Positions 34,781 through 46,573 of a stretch of 64,000 nucleotides of DNA are shown here, in pieces (position 1 is the stretch's first letter; each line of letters starts with the position of its first letter). The translations under genes were made by a program, and so were the position numbers. Source of the DNA: Bretschneidera sinensis (lineage: Eukaryota; Streptophyta; Magnoliopsida; Brassicales; Akaniaceae); NCBI GenBank assembly GCA_023935145.1, contig CM043697.1, positions 57,488,501 through 57,552,500 on the forward strand, in the 5' to 3' direction. Under the pieces are notes generated by a model, which was given only the letters and a program-made list of their open reading frames with translations, was not told where the DNA came from and made no database searches.

Positions 34781-36177
34781 CAGTTGGTACCTTGATAGTG
34801 GATGCTCAAAGCACATGACCAGTGATAAAAATGTATTCAAAGAGCTAACTCTAAGAGATGGGGGACATGTCACCATTGGAGACAAGAAAAATAAAGATCA
34901 TCAGGCATGGAAAATTTGGTAATGATTTCTCAACCATAGATAATGTATTACTAGTACAAGGCATTAAGCCAAATTTACTAAGTATTAGTCAACTATGTGA
35001 CAAAGACAACAAATTCATATTTGAAACCTCTCATTGTCTAGTTATAGACATCAAGAGTAACAAGATCAAGTTTGTTGCCCAAAGACATGAAAATGTCTAT
35101 ATAGTTGATTTAAAATCCTTGCATTCAGAAAATGAAAAATGTTTTCCAGTATTTAGTGAAAACCCATGGCTATGGCATAGAAGGCTTGGTCATGTGAACA
35201 TGGATTTGCTTAAAATCATTTCAAGAAAAGATTTAGTCATTGGACTTCCCAAAATCAAATTTGAAAAAGATAAAGTATGTGATGCTTGTCAAATGGAAAA
35301 ACAAACTAGAATTTATTTTAAATCAAAAAAAGTAGTCTCAACTACTAGACCATTGGAACTTTTGCATATGGACTTATTTGGTCCAATAAGTACCATTAGT
35401 CTAGGTCGCCATCAATATGCTCTTGTTATTGTTGATGACTATTCAAGATATACCTTTGTTATCTTTATTGCTTACAATGATGAAGCTTTCAAAGGATTTG
35501 AAAACTTTTGCAAAAAGGTTCAAAATGAAAAAGGAATTTGTATTTCAAACATTAGAAGTGATCATGGAAAATAATTTGAGAACCAAAGCTTTTCAAAATA
35601 TTGTGATGAAAATGGAATTGATTACAACTTTTCAACTCCTAGAACTCCTCAACAAACTAGAGTTGTTGAGAGGAAAAATAGAGTTCTAGAAGAATTTGCA
35701 AGAATAATGCTTTGTGAAAATAGCTTACCAAAATACTTTTGGGCGGAAGCGGTAAACACTTCTTGCTATATCTTGAATAGAATTTTAATTAGGCCTATGT
35801 TTGACAAAACTCCATATGAATTATGGAAAGGTGGAAAGCCTACTATCTCCTATTTTCGTACCTTTGGTTGTAAATGCTTCATCCTAAATAACAATAAAAC
35901 TAACTTGGGTAAATTTGACTCTAAGACCGATGAAGGGATATTCTTAGGATTTTCAACCTCTAGAAAGGCTTATAGAGTCTTCTATAAGAGAACTCTAATA
36001 GTAGAAGAATTCGTACATGTAACCCTTGACGAGTCTAACCCAATTAGTAGTAAAGAAGTTTCTTTCAATAATGATGCATATTTTATTCCAAGAACGAAGA
36101 CACCTATTTCCATTGTTGACCCAAAGGAGAGCCCATCTCAAACGAATCAAGAAATTGAAACTCTCAAATTGAACTAA
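34781..36177 (+). pseudogene. Copia protease and integrase, broken
   Basis: Protease has the intact active site WYLDSGCSKHMT, with Asp-Ser-Gly at 34794-34802, joined by a frameshift near 34850 to 34858-35574. That frame has the pre-integrase zinc motif (WHRRLGHVNMDLL ... CDACQMEKQ) and core Asp residues in HMDLFGP and RSDHGK. A TAA near 35572 breaks the core. The sequence that follows, in another frame, still shows the region of the catalytic Glu (NFSTPRTPQQ, VVERKNRVLEE). 35707-36177 holds the integrase C-terminus (WAEAVNTSCYILNRI, ELWKGGKPTISYFRTFGCKC). Confidence 0.83.
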
Positions 36178-36379
36178 CCATTTACAAGTCAGCAAAAGGA
36201 TAGTCTTTCCAAAGATTGGAGATATATAAATTATCACTCAATCGATCAAGTTATTGGTGATCCTTCAAAAGGGGCAAGAACTCGTTCCTCTATTAAAAAC
36301 ATTTGCAAGTATGTAGCTTATTTGTCTCAAATAGAACCTAAAACATTCGTAGAGGCTGAAAAAGATAATGATTGGATAA

Positions 36380-37735
36380 TTGCCATGTAAGAATAAATAA
36401 ATCGATTTGAAAGAAACAATGTATGGAATCTAGTTCCTAGACGAAATAATCATACAATAATAGGAACTAAATGGGTTTTTAGAAATTAGATGGATGAAAA
36501 TGGAATAGTGACTAGAAACAAGGCTAGACTAGTTGCTAAGGGATATAATCAATAAGAAGGAATAGACTATGATGAGACCTACACTCCCATAGCAAGATTA
36601 GAAGCTATTCGAATGTTATTAGCCTTTGCATGCTTTTACATATTCAAATTGTTTCAAATGGATGTAAGAAGTTCCTTTTTAAACGGCTTTATAGAAAAAG
36701 AGGTATATGTTGAGCAACTTCTTGGGTTTGAGAATCCTAGTCTTCCAAATCATGTCTACAAGCTCTCTAAGGCTCTATATGGGTTAAAGCAAGCTCTAAG
36801 AGCATGGTATGAAAGACTAAGTAAATTTTTGATTGACATAACTTTGTAAGAGGTAAGATAGACATAACTATCTTCACAAAAATTACACTATTCTAGTCCA
36901 AATATATGTTGATGATATAATATTTGGTGCCACTAATGAATCTATGTGTCAAGAGTTTGCCAAGTGCATGCAAGGTCAATTTGAAATGAGCATGATAGGA
37001 GAGCTCAGCTACTTCCTTGGACTTCAAATCAAACAATTGAAATGAGGCATCTTCATCAATCAATCAAAATACACTAAGGACCTACTAAAGAGGTTCGGGA
37101 TGGAAAGCTCAAAGTCACTTGGTACTCCTATGAGCACATCTACAAAACTTGATCTTGATGAAAGAGGTAAGTGTGTAGATACTAAATATTATAGAAGCAT
37201 GATAAGAGCTTTACAAACCCTAGGATTATGGTACTTTAGATATTCATCTTTTGAGCTTGTATGATATTCAGATGCTGACTTTGCAGGGTGTAGGTTAGAT
37301 AGAAATAGCACAAGTGGAGCATGCTAATTCTTAGGTGCAATGTTAACCTCTTGGTTTTCCAAGAAACAAAACTCTGTTGCACTATCAACCGTCGAGGCGA
37401 AATATGTAGCAGCTGGAAGTTGTTGTGCCCAAGTATTGTGGATGAAACAATAACTAGAAGATTATGGGATGAACTTTAAAAGTATCCCAATACATTGCGA
37501 TAATATAAGTGCCATCAACTTAACCAAAAACCCTATTCAGCACTCTAGGACCAAACACATAGAAATCAGACATCATTTCTTCAGAGACTATGCTTAAAAA
37601 TGTGATATAAGACTAGAATTCATACCTTTAGAAGATCAAATAGCTGACATTCTTACAAAACCTCTAAGTGAAGCTAGTTTCTGCAAAATTAGACTGTTAA
37701 TGGGATTGTTAGATTATGATAAACTGTATGTCTGA
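36380..37735 (+). pseudogene. Copia reverse transcriptase and RNase H, broken
   Basis: RT motifs: GTKWVFRN then a stop, NKARLVAKGYNQ, DETYTPIARLEAIRMLLA, FQMDVRSSFLNGFIEKEVYV, KALYGLKQALRAWYERL, and the catalytic YVDD at 36905-36916. Near 37207-37220 about 40 residues are missing where other copia elements have the LLYLTASRPD block. RNase H follows with YSDADFAG, STVEAKYVAA, CDNISAINLTKNP and HIEIRHHF. Several stops disable it. Confidence 0.83.
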
Positions 37736-37874
37736 TTGCATCATCATTCATCATTTGCATACTTGACATCTAGTGAATGAGTATTAAACTTTATTTAATA
37801 TTTCCCTCACTCAAGATGGCATAAATAAACAAATTTTGTGCTAAGACTCAAAACTAAAAGTTTTCTTTTAAGGG

Positions 37875-38163
37875 TCCAGTCGACTGGTATGTCTATCCCA
37901 GTCGACTGGTAAGTCACTGCCTAATTATTCAGTCGACTAGTAAGTTTATACCAATCGACCAGTAAACCAAGACCTTCTTTGGAGCCATTTTTTGAATTTC
38001 AGTTAACTACCCAGTCGACTGGTATGAATAACCCAGTCGACTGGTAATTTTCTGCCAGTTAACCTAGTCGACTAGGGTCCCGATCTAGTCGACTGGTATG
38101 TTAAAAATTTTCAAATCTATAAAGGACCCAGTCGACTAATACCCTAACCCAATCGACTGGTAC
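37875..38163 (+). repeat. Internal array of ten CCAGTCGACTGG-like palindromes
   Basis: Ten copies of a 12-base palindrome centred on GTCGAC, with variants such as CTAGTCGACTGG and CCAATCGACTGG, spaced irregularly by 10-50 bases. Similar sets of seven are found in each LTR. The array ends about 10 bases before a TATA-like box at 38172-38179. Confidence 0.9.
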
Positions 38164-38171
38164 TACGATTC

Positions 38172-38179
38172 TATAAATA
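38172..38179 (+). promoter_or_regulatory. TATA-like box in front of the extra ORF
   Basis: TATAAATA follows the internal palindrome array by about 10 bases and precedes a pyrimidine-rich stretch that could be a leader (TTTCTCTCTCTAAACAATC). With the array it resembles the LTR promoter layout. Promoter activity is an inference. Confidence 0.45.
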
Positions 38180-38404
38180 GTCTCTTCAGATTTTTTAGTT
38201 TTTCACGCCATTTTTGAAACCCTAAGCTTTCTCTCTCTAAACAATCTCATCACTTTGACCAAAATCTCCTCAAATCACTTCATAAACACCTTGATCTACA
38301 CCTCCATACCAATTATTTCAACTTTCTACGGTTGAAATATCCAATTTCCACTAAAATCCCTCTCTCTCCCCAAAAAACTCTTTTCCTCCAATATATCAGA
38401 AAGA

Positions 38405-39654
38405 ATTTGCATTAAGACCACAATTGGGGGACCTCACGCTCCTACTAGGCCAAGGTCCACCAAATCTACGGCTCCGAACTCGAAAGGGAAGGGACTGATG
38501 GGCTCCTCAAGCAAGAAAGCGAGGACAAAGCTTGATGACTCCCTGTTCTCCAGCCTCGCTGTAAAAGAAAGGTATACCTCAGTAATCCGTCATAAGAAGA
38601 TCGTGATGGGTAGATTCGTTGACTTCGAATCTATTCGTCATGGTAACTTTGACATTTTACCTTCTTTTAATGCAATAAACTTGACCCTACTGGTCAAGAT
38701 ACACTAGAAATTTTACCCGAGACTGATTCACCAGTTCTATGCGAACTTGGTGAAACCCAGTCCACTGGCTCTGCAGTTCAGAACCAATGTAATAGGTGTG
38801 GAGTTCAAGGTCAACACTGACCTCTTGATGAGTATTCTGAGGATCCCTGTGAGAGGGATCCAATGGAGTCTGGACGGATGGCCAGACAATTTCAATTACG
38901 ATGAAGCATGTCAGATAGTTAGGGGTGACCCTAACTATGTCTTTCGACCTACTATATTTCACACACGTAGTGACATGCCCCTCGACTCGAAATTTTCCAA
39001 CCTCATAGTGAGTTGGACTATCCACCCAAGATTTGGGAGTCAGGGCTATTTATCTAAAATAGATATAGTATTGATTTGGTGTCTTAAAACTGGGCATCAC
39101 TTCAATATCTACCCCCTGCTGCTCGCCAACATGATAAACGGTGAAGCAAGTGACTCTGGATGCCTTCCCTATGGGATATTCATCACACTCATCCTCCAGC
39201 ACTTTCGGGTTCCTCTTCCTACCTCCGAGGCTCAAGACATCGACCTCAAGGACATCATCAACGTCTCTTTGCTAAAGAAGATAAGGTGCATGGTCCGCGA
39301 TGGCATGACCGATTCAAAGGCCAGGAAGAACATCAAAATCAGAGAGGATGATAACAGTGATGAGGACGAGGGTCCAAATGCTGCAGCTACTGCTATGGAT
39401 ACGGATGATCGAGCACAACGGTGAGTGGCTTGAGTACTGGTCCAGCTGGATTTGGCGATCTTCTTCAACCTATTACAAGCCTCCAACTGACTATGCAGTC
39501 CGAATTCCAGAGCTTGAGCCCTTCTGCCGACGCCATACATCATGACCTTCTCTCCCTCCGGGATGACTTCGAGTTGCACCGAGAGCATACAAAGGGTTCA
39601 TTGGTTGAGCTTCGGGATCTCATTTGTAACGGATTTGACTCTCCCACTCACTGA
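38405..39654 (+). pseudogene. Extra 3' ORF of the copia element (plant transposon-protein domain type)
   Basis: A frame on the element's own strand reads TTIGGPHAPTRPRSTKST before an ATG at 38498, continues past a single TAG at 38708 and goes on to 39424. A frameshift then leads to 39421-39654. The total is about 385-410 residues. Recognisable parts are FYANLVKPSP, NVIGVEFKVNTDLLMSIL and YGIFITLILQHFRVPLP, which resemble the putative plant transposon protein domain found in many plant retroelement ORFs. An acidic stretch (DDNSDEDEGP) and a helical tail with LLSLRDDFELHREHTKG follow. Function unknown; it is not RT, integrase or a typical envelope. Confidence 0.7.
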
Positions 39655-40305
39655 GTTGCCTTATGTATTGTTTTTTAGTTGTATATATATATATAGCTTT
39701 TAGTTGTTCTTGGCACCAACACCATTTTATCATATAGTGTAGCTTTTCAGTTTTGGCTCTTAGAAGGCTGTTATGTATGGATATTTACTTTATGTGTCTA
39801 TATTTCATTTCACATTTTGATTCATATCCTTGCTTTACTTTTACACAATATGTTTGCTTCATGTAAATACTTCTTTGCTTGGATATATGCTGTAACTACT
39901 TCTGCATGTATGGAAACTTCCAGCTCTTCTAGGGAAGTCTTTCTAGCTACAAATTATGCCAAATTTTTTCACACAATTTTGTTTATGCATTTTCTGATGT
40001 CTGTAATGTTTGTGTGGCTTAGTTTTTATTTTACTACACATTTTTCTGCTATTGTCAAACGGGAGAGAAATATGAGAAAAATGACTGTAAACTTAAAGTA
40101 GTGCATAGAGTTAGGGGGAGCATTGCTCCAAATGACTTGTTTTATAAGACTATATGTTGAGTTACTTGGTTGGATTGAATATAAACTATTTTGAACTTTT
40201 TACGGGTTGGTTTTATTCAAAAAACAGAGGAAACTCTGCCCAATTTTTTCTAAAAACCTAACACTTAGTTTTAAAACTGTTTTCTCTCATTAGTTTTGTC
40301 ATCAT
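39655..40305 (+). other. Non-coding 3' region of the copia element
   Basis: AT-rich, with a short TA repeat at 39680-39700 and no coding frame that I can assign. It ends in a purine-rich tract AAAAAATGGGGAGA at about 40307-40320, next to the 3' LTR. Confidence 0.6.
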
Positions 40306-40320
40306 AAAAAATGGGGAGAT

Positions 40321-41449
40321 TGTTGACCCTCATCTAAATTTTAATAATGACAAAACACAACCTTAATTGTACTAACAGTATTATCTAAGTGTTTTAAAAG
40401 ATAAAAGCATATAGTTAAGAATCAAGATACAAGAACTTAACCTGAATCAGACACCAAGTCAAGACAGAAGATCTAGTATAGGCATAAGGTATTGAAACAA
40501 GTTGTAAATTTCACTTGTTCAGGTAACTAGCTTGTCTTATGGCTCCTTTTCAAAAAGCATTTTAACAGACTATTCATTGAAATGTTTTTAAGTCAAAAAC
40601 ATTTAAAAACATGAAAAACTGGGTTGAAGGGTAACCCAGTCGACTGGGTGATCAATACCAATCAACTGGCCCATTGGGCAGTCTGTCCCCAGTCGACTAG
40701 GTGATCAATACCAGTCGACTGGTATATTAGACAGAATATCCCCAACCGACTGGCACACTTGACCTAGTCGACTGGTACTAAGACCTAGTCAACTGGTAAT
40801 TCAAAAAATATGACCATCAAGGCGCCAGACCTGAGCATTTAATGTACCAAAACGTACCAAGTCAGCGGTCATATTGATTCAAGGCTATATAAACCTATTC
40901 ATATGATCATTTAAGAAGAAGATATTAGACATTCAATCTAGTTTTTGCTCATTAATACACAAAAGCTTTGAAACATTTATTGTTGAGCCATTCTTCAAGT
41001 TTTACTTTGAAAAAGAGATATTGTTCAGTTGTAAAAGCATTCATTGCTATCTCTCTCTACCATTTACTTTACAGCAACTCCTACTTGTTGTAAAGGGATT
41101 AACTTCCGAAAGGAAGAGATTAGCTTCCGAGATGAAAGGATAAGCTCCCAAGTGGAAGGGATTGTTTGTAAGATTTATGCAACACCTATGAAGTTATACG
41201 ACTAAGAGTTTTAATGGATTACTTCAAGGAGGTTCCTTAAAGTGAGTAGACGTAGGGTCGGAACGAATTCTATATTACCGAACCACTATAAACCGAGTTT
41301 GCACTTTCTATTCCGTAAACTCTTGTACTTAAAGCACTTTACTTGTTTATATGCTTGTGCACTTAACTGTTTTTATAAACTTGAGAGTAATTAGTAAAAG
41401 TTTTTAAAAACCCAATTCACCCCCTCTTGGGTTGGAACCTCAGTCTACA
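40321..41449 (+). repeat. 3' LTR of the copia element
   Basis: 1129 bp from TGTTGACCC to AGTCTACA. Seven palindromes lie at 40637-40796 and TATATAAA at 40886-40893, matching the other LTR. Sampled divergence between the LTRs is about 7% by eye. Confidence 0.87.
40637..40796 (+). repeat. Palindrome array in the 3' LTR
   Basis: Seven units corresponding one to one with those of the 5' LTR. Confidence 0.9.
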
Positions 41450-41452
41450 ATA

Positions 41453-41634
41453 TTCTAATTCAGTTCAGTTGTTTGAATAAATTCTTATGATTGATTGTAT
41501 TGTTTATAAACTATTCAAATTGGATATTTGATGTGTTTCTTCCGACGGATACATTGAATCATTCAAATTAAATCAGATATCCACTGTATTTTGTAAATTA
41601 AACAGATACATTGGATGATTTGATTTAATTAGGG
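41453..41634. repeat. Right copy of the 182-bp duplication
   Basis: It begins three bases after the end of the right copia LTR and continues into single-copy flank (TATCGTTGTG). See the left copy at 31417-31598. Confidence 0.85.
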
Positions 41635-42000
41635 TATCGTTGTGATTTGTATATCGAGGGATTCATGGAATTATTTGACAAATTACTTTTATATAGAACA
41701 TACATAGGATGTAATTGCTTGTCGGTTGTAGGAACAAAATCATGAAAATATATGCTTTAATTTGGTGGGGTGGATTTAGAAACTTAAGTACTTTTATCAT
41801 TTGTTTTAAATCAATTTAGTTTAGTTTATATTCTTTGCACGACACAGTTCGAAATTCGGAATTAGGTTAAAATAGGTTTAGTTTAGATAAAAAAAAAATC
41901 TATTTTCACGACGGAATTCCTTATGGATTCGACCTCGCACTTGCACACACTATATTGTAAACGACTCGTGCGCTTGCGAGTAATTTAAAACTACCAACAA
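41635..42000 (+). repeat. Old LTR-like repeat, right part
   Basis: Probable continuation of the repeat at 30822-31597, ending with GATTCGACCTCGCACTTGCA and GTGCGCTTGCGAG, wording common at plant LTR ends. No target duplication was found. Confidence 0.35.
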
Positions 42001-42408
42001 AAACTATCTTGTGATATCTTCTGATAGCATTCTCTCTATTCCTTCTTGCGCCTCTCTCTTTATACCTATATATGTAAACTTTGATTCACTGGTCATATGG
42101 AGTGAAGTATAAATTTAACTACAATCTAATAAATTTTAATTTTGTGTATGACTATACATACTTATTCTTCTAGCTAGTTGAATCTTTTCATATTTATCTC
42201 AAAATTATCAAATACGGCATGCATTGATTATATCGTGGATTGATCCATATATATGTAATTTCGAATTACTCACCATATCCATATCAGCATTCAACAATTA
42301 AAAATGTTATGGATAGGGGAAGAAGAAAATGATTAAGGCTACGCTATGTAATACCTGTATTTGTAAAGTAAGGGTAAAAAAGTACTTTAATAAATATGAC
42401 ATAGAGTT

Positions 42409-42440
<32 letters not shown>

Positions 42441-42492
42441 TTAAATGTGAAAAGTTAGATTTTTATAAAAGAAATTTTTTTTTTTTTTAAAT

Positions 42493-42571
42493 CTAGGACA
42501 TGAACGTCCTAGAAGGAAGAAGAAAGAAAAAAAGAAAAAAAAAATTTAAAAATCTGGGATGTGAACATCCC
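42493..42571 (+). repeat. Two related hairpins in the Tekay-like LTR
   Basis: CTAGGAC-ATGAAC-GTCCTAG at 42493-42512 and TGGGAT-GTGAAC-ATCCCA at 42555-42572 sit in a tandem repeat of about 62 bp with GGAAGAAGAAAG behind each. Two base pairs differ between the copies on both sides of the stem, so pairing is preserved. Confidence 0.75.
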
Positions 42572-43617
42572 AAAAGGAAGAAGAAAGAAAAAAGAAAAAA
42601 AAGTTTAAAAAAAATGGACACATGACAATAGGTACTGCCACCTGCTGCCAAGTGTAAATTTGATGGCTTGAATGCCTTCCAGCAAGCCAAAAACTTGTAG
42701 ACTATGAGAGAGTTGCAAATTTAAACAAGCAAGTGCTGCAGAGATTTTTTTTTTTTTTGTTTTGTGCAGCAAGTTTATATATATATATATACGCTTCTAT
42801 GTAAACACAATTTCACACTTACCATACTCGTTTAGTTTTCCTTCCATTACACATCTTGTTTAAGCACTTGAGGACCGAAAGAAATGTTGAAAAAGCAAAA
42901 TTTTGAAAGAGTTTACGAGGGAACGTTATAGATAGTCACGGGAAACTATCAAAAAAACAAAAGATAATAACATAATGTTTATTTTTGAATTTTTAACATA
43001 CATGTATTTCCTAGAATTCAAAGTGGGAATTTTCAAAGGGTGTGGTTTATAAAGAATTGAAGAAATAATTAGAAATTTAATACAAATATTATGTCAGGTG
43101 TTGACGAACAACAACCAGGGAAAATTTCTGAGAGGAACGGGAAAGGTAAGGAGATGATCCACGGGTAGCTTTAAATGCTACATGGTGAGTTGAATTTACT
43201 TTAAGTAATCTAAATAAAAATCAAATATCCAGTGATAATATTAAAATAAATTATTAGCTTACGCTTTGGTGGTAGATAAAAATTTGATTGATAACTATGA
43301 TATTAATATTGGACATGTGGAAATTATTATGTGAAAAGAAATATTATTATAATAATGAGTTGATTTAATAATGATGGTGATAAATAGATTCTTGACGAGA
43401 TTTGGTCAATAAATTGATGTGATATATAAGGAGAAGAAAATTGTGAAATTTATCAAGCAGAAAAATTGAGGAAAGACCGGGTAGTTAATTTAAATATTTT
43501 GAATTCATGTGGTTTTTATATTACTGTTCATATGTATATTTCATATCATTATTCATATGCATATGCATTAAGTAAGAGAACCAAAAGAACCGGAAAAGTA
43601 TCGGTCTAATTGAAAAA

Positions 43618-43735
43618 CCGTGACAGTCGATATATGCTGGAAATAAATGGGACACCATGATAGCCAGAATATGCTGGAAATAAATTCCGTGACAGCCAAG
43701 ATAAGCTGTAAAGAAAAGAACCGGGATGGGGGCAG
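43618..43735 (+). repeat. Threefold repeat in the Tekay-like LTR
   Basis: Three units of about 40-50 bp each contain a (C/A)GTGACAG or ATGATAG start and a GATA or AATATGCTGGAAATAAA body. Confidence 0.65.
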
Positions 43736-44113
43736 TCTAAGATAATAAAAACATGTTGACATGTGGGAAGATGTTCCCATAATAATAATTCATACATTGC
43801 ATCTGTTTTACATGTTGATATTTCTATTGAATGTTGGTGATGTTATACATTTATTTGTAGATAAATGAATCTCACAAAGAGAGAATTATAGTGAGAAAAA
43901 TGCATAGAAATATGATATGATAGGAATTATTTATATGTTAGACATTTTGCTATTATCCAGTTATATGAGAGATAAATGATTAAATGTTAAAGGGCTATTT
44001 ATGCAATTTGAATACTATTAGTAAAATTAATTCACTGAGCTTGTGAAGCTCATTCATCATTGTACAATGATTTCAGGTAGCAGACAGGACAAGTAGTTTG
44101 GTGGGTTGAGAGG

Positions 44114-44864
44114 TGATTATGTCCAAAGAGTAACGCGGTTGTTATAGCACAGTTTTGGGGTGTCGATTCCACAGGGAGACAAACTAACTACAAGAGAAAG
44201 TGCAAACCTTAAAATGAACGATAAAAGTCAAACGAAAAAATCTGAGTTTGAAGTAGTGTGAAATAATTGTGTAAATATAATAAAACAACAAGGGTCCGAG
44301 AATCCTCCCTAGGTTTGTTGCCTTATTCTATTCTTGATTCAGTTGTTTTTATCTTGATTACAAGTTTCACATCCCAAACAAGCAATTGTAAAATATTCAA
44401 TTAAAGCACATATATAAACCCTAATGTAATTGTTATGAAATACTCTTTGCTTTCAAGCACACATGACCTAACTTATAGATTATCAAGAAACGACAATATA
44501 TCGTAATGATAATACCGTAGTAATGGACAAATCTATAAGAGAAATCTACCGAGCTCAATCATACCTCACAGTTTAATTTGCAAAGATGATTGATCTGTAC
44601 GTGTAATTTTGGCAATCTAGTGAAACTCTTTTCCAAGTGCTTGTGAACCTTCACTCCGGTGTTCATCAAGTCATTGTGCTTCAAGTAATTATAGCTTTTC
44701 CATCTCTTTTGAACTTAAAGTACCTGAAAATGCATCGAAATAGATCAATGATCAAAGAATGACACTTTATAGTTGTTAAGGTATAAAAGTGCAATTCAAA
44801 CCTAGATCAACCCTAAAATGCTAACAATTAAGTACTGTAAAGATGTATTTTATGACTCTCATCA
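44114..44864 (-). repeat. 3' LTR of gag-only copy 2, with a 0.65-kb deletion
   Basis: 751 bp. Compared with the other LTR it lacks the segment 49033-49679; the junction is near 44570. Confidence 0.85.
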
Positions 44865-46436
44865 TAACCCCCAACTAGCTTATTGCTAGTCCCTAGCAAT
44901 TCAAGCGAAAACAAGAGATGAATTCTACGGTGGGAATCAAAACAAAGTTAAGCAATGTTAGTGTTAAACCAAGAGTAATTCACTTTTGTCTCAAAAATAG
45001 CACATAACACACGACACATAGAATCATTAAATTTCACCCAAGTCCAAAAGTAATCTAACAATCAATTTTAAAATTGTTATTGACTCTTAACATCCATCTT
45101 ACCACAATCCATTAATCCGAACACCCGGATGATTTTATGCACAACATTCATGAATACAAGTCTTGGCCTTTAAGAACATAATAAATTGTGTGACATCAAT
45201 CACAAATCAAGCTCCATAGGCTTACTTTTCAAATCACTCTCTACTATTGTAGAAAAAATCACACTATATTGGATCAATATGTCTTTAATAAGCTTGTAAC
45301 GTTAGGCTAAGGTGAAGGTTAAGATAGAACGAGAAAGATTTAACAAGTAAAAGAACTCAATCTCATAGTCTTAAACACAACCACTTTAAGCACTGGATAA
45401 CCTTACTTCAACATCCAACTCTTTCAAACATTTTCATAAGAGCTTTTTTCTCAATAAGTCACCACTTTTCTTCTCTCTTCTTCTTTCTTTGTCATATATC
45501 ATTCTTTTTCTTTTGTATTTTTGACATAAGATCATTTACCTCTTTTTTCATTCTTTTCTTTTCTTTTCTTTTCAATAACCCCCAACTTATCTCCTTTAAT
45601 GTACTTGGGTTATGGTAGTAATATACTTTTGCATATTTCCATCCGTACTCCTCTTGAGTGCTTCCTCAACAAATGTGTATAACTAAGTTCTTTTAAAAGA
45701 AAGGATAAGGATAAAATATTTTTAGGCTCATAAGGGTAAGTAAATGGGTTTTCAAAAGAAACAAGGCTCAAATTCTTTTTCAAGAAAAATGCTCAAATAG
45801 GTGACTAGTGATAGATATAGCAAGGATAAGTTTGAAAGGCTCAAATGATCCAAAAATGGCCTATATCATATCCTAAGTAATGTGCATTCTAGGAATTCAC
45901 CTCAAGTGATTATTAAATAAGTTCTAGAGCTTGTCGAGACCGCAAAAGTATTCACAAAACAATCACACATAAAACTTCTCTAAATGCTTTAGACTATTCC
46001 TACAATCTTACCACAAACTAGAGTCTCAAACCAAATCAAGATTGACACTTAAATTATTCTCAAACCGAAACAAAATTTAACTTCTTCTAAATGTTGTATG
46101 CTATCTCAATTAAGTTTATATCATTGACATGTGAATTACATCCAAGGTAACACAAAGCATGTTAAAAACAAACAAAAAACGAGAACGACACCAAGCAGTT
46201 CAACGGAAAAAAAAAATGTATGGAAATAAAGAATATGGAAACAAAGAGATCACAAAGAGATTCATTTCCTCCACTCCCAACTTAAAAATTGCATTGACCT
46301 CAATGTAAAAGAAAGAGTAAAGGAAACTCTCTTTGTAGCCAAAGGTGCACAGAAGCTGAAAATTGTGCTCCACCATTTGAACTGCTTCGTATATTTGTCC
46401 CTGAAAAAGAAATACTAAGTTAATACTAGAAAACAG

Positions 46437-46471
<35 letters not shown>

Positions 46472-46573
46472 CAACAAACAAGAAAAAGAAATATGAAAAC
46501 AATAAAAGTAAAAAGGATAAGCTGTGGGGTGCCTTCCATGAGCGCTAAGTTTTACATTTTCAGCCAGACGCTT
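44865..46573 (-). other. Non-coding 3' part of gag-only copy 2
   Basis: It parallels 10345-11980 of copy 1, with the same ACTAGCTTATTGCTAGTCCC start, T/C-rich tract and PPT-like motifs (near 44865, 45580 and 46275). It also carries a TA repeat at 46439-46469. Confidence 0.7.

Larger units (their letters stand above)
31598..41449 (+). mobile_element. Degraded Ty1/copia element, SIRE/Maximus-like, with an extra 3' ORF
   Basis: The order gag, protease, integrase, RT, RNase H identifies Ty1/copia. LTRs are 31598-32702 (5' end truncated by about 29 nt) and 40321-41449. A primer site lies at 32705-32716 and a purine tract ATGGGGA just before 40321. Behind RNase H lie a palindrome array, a TATA-like box and an additional ORF of about 385 codons, then some 660 bp of non-coding DNA. 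Great length, extra ORF behind RNase H and motif style fit the SIRE/Maximus lineage. The copy has many stops and at least one deletion in RNase H. Confidence 0.85.

Noticed and set aside
37875..38163. Regularly recurring palindromes as a possible CRISPR-like array
   Set aside because: Units are short palindromes with irregular spacing and occur three times in a plant copia element. There are no repeats of CRISPR length and no cas genes.
38687..39025. Minus-strand frame opposite the extra copia ORF
   Set aside because: The plus-strand frame is longer, continues through the domain and has recognisable motifs; the antisense frame is a shadow.
30822..42000. Calling a complete solo LTR interrupted by the copia element
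   Set aside because: Left and right parts have LTR-like wording, but I could not find a target duplication or another copy to confirm that they belong to one element; reported only as low-confidence repeats.
46200..46502. 100-codon minus-strand frame with hydrophobic residues
   Set aside because: Low-complexity Tyr/Ile/Phe from TA and T-rich repeats in the non-coding part of the gag-only element.
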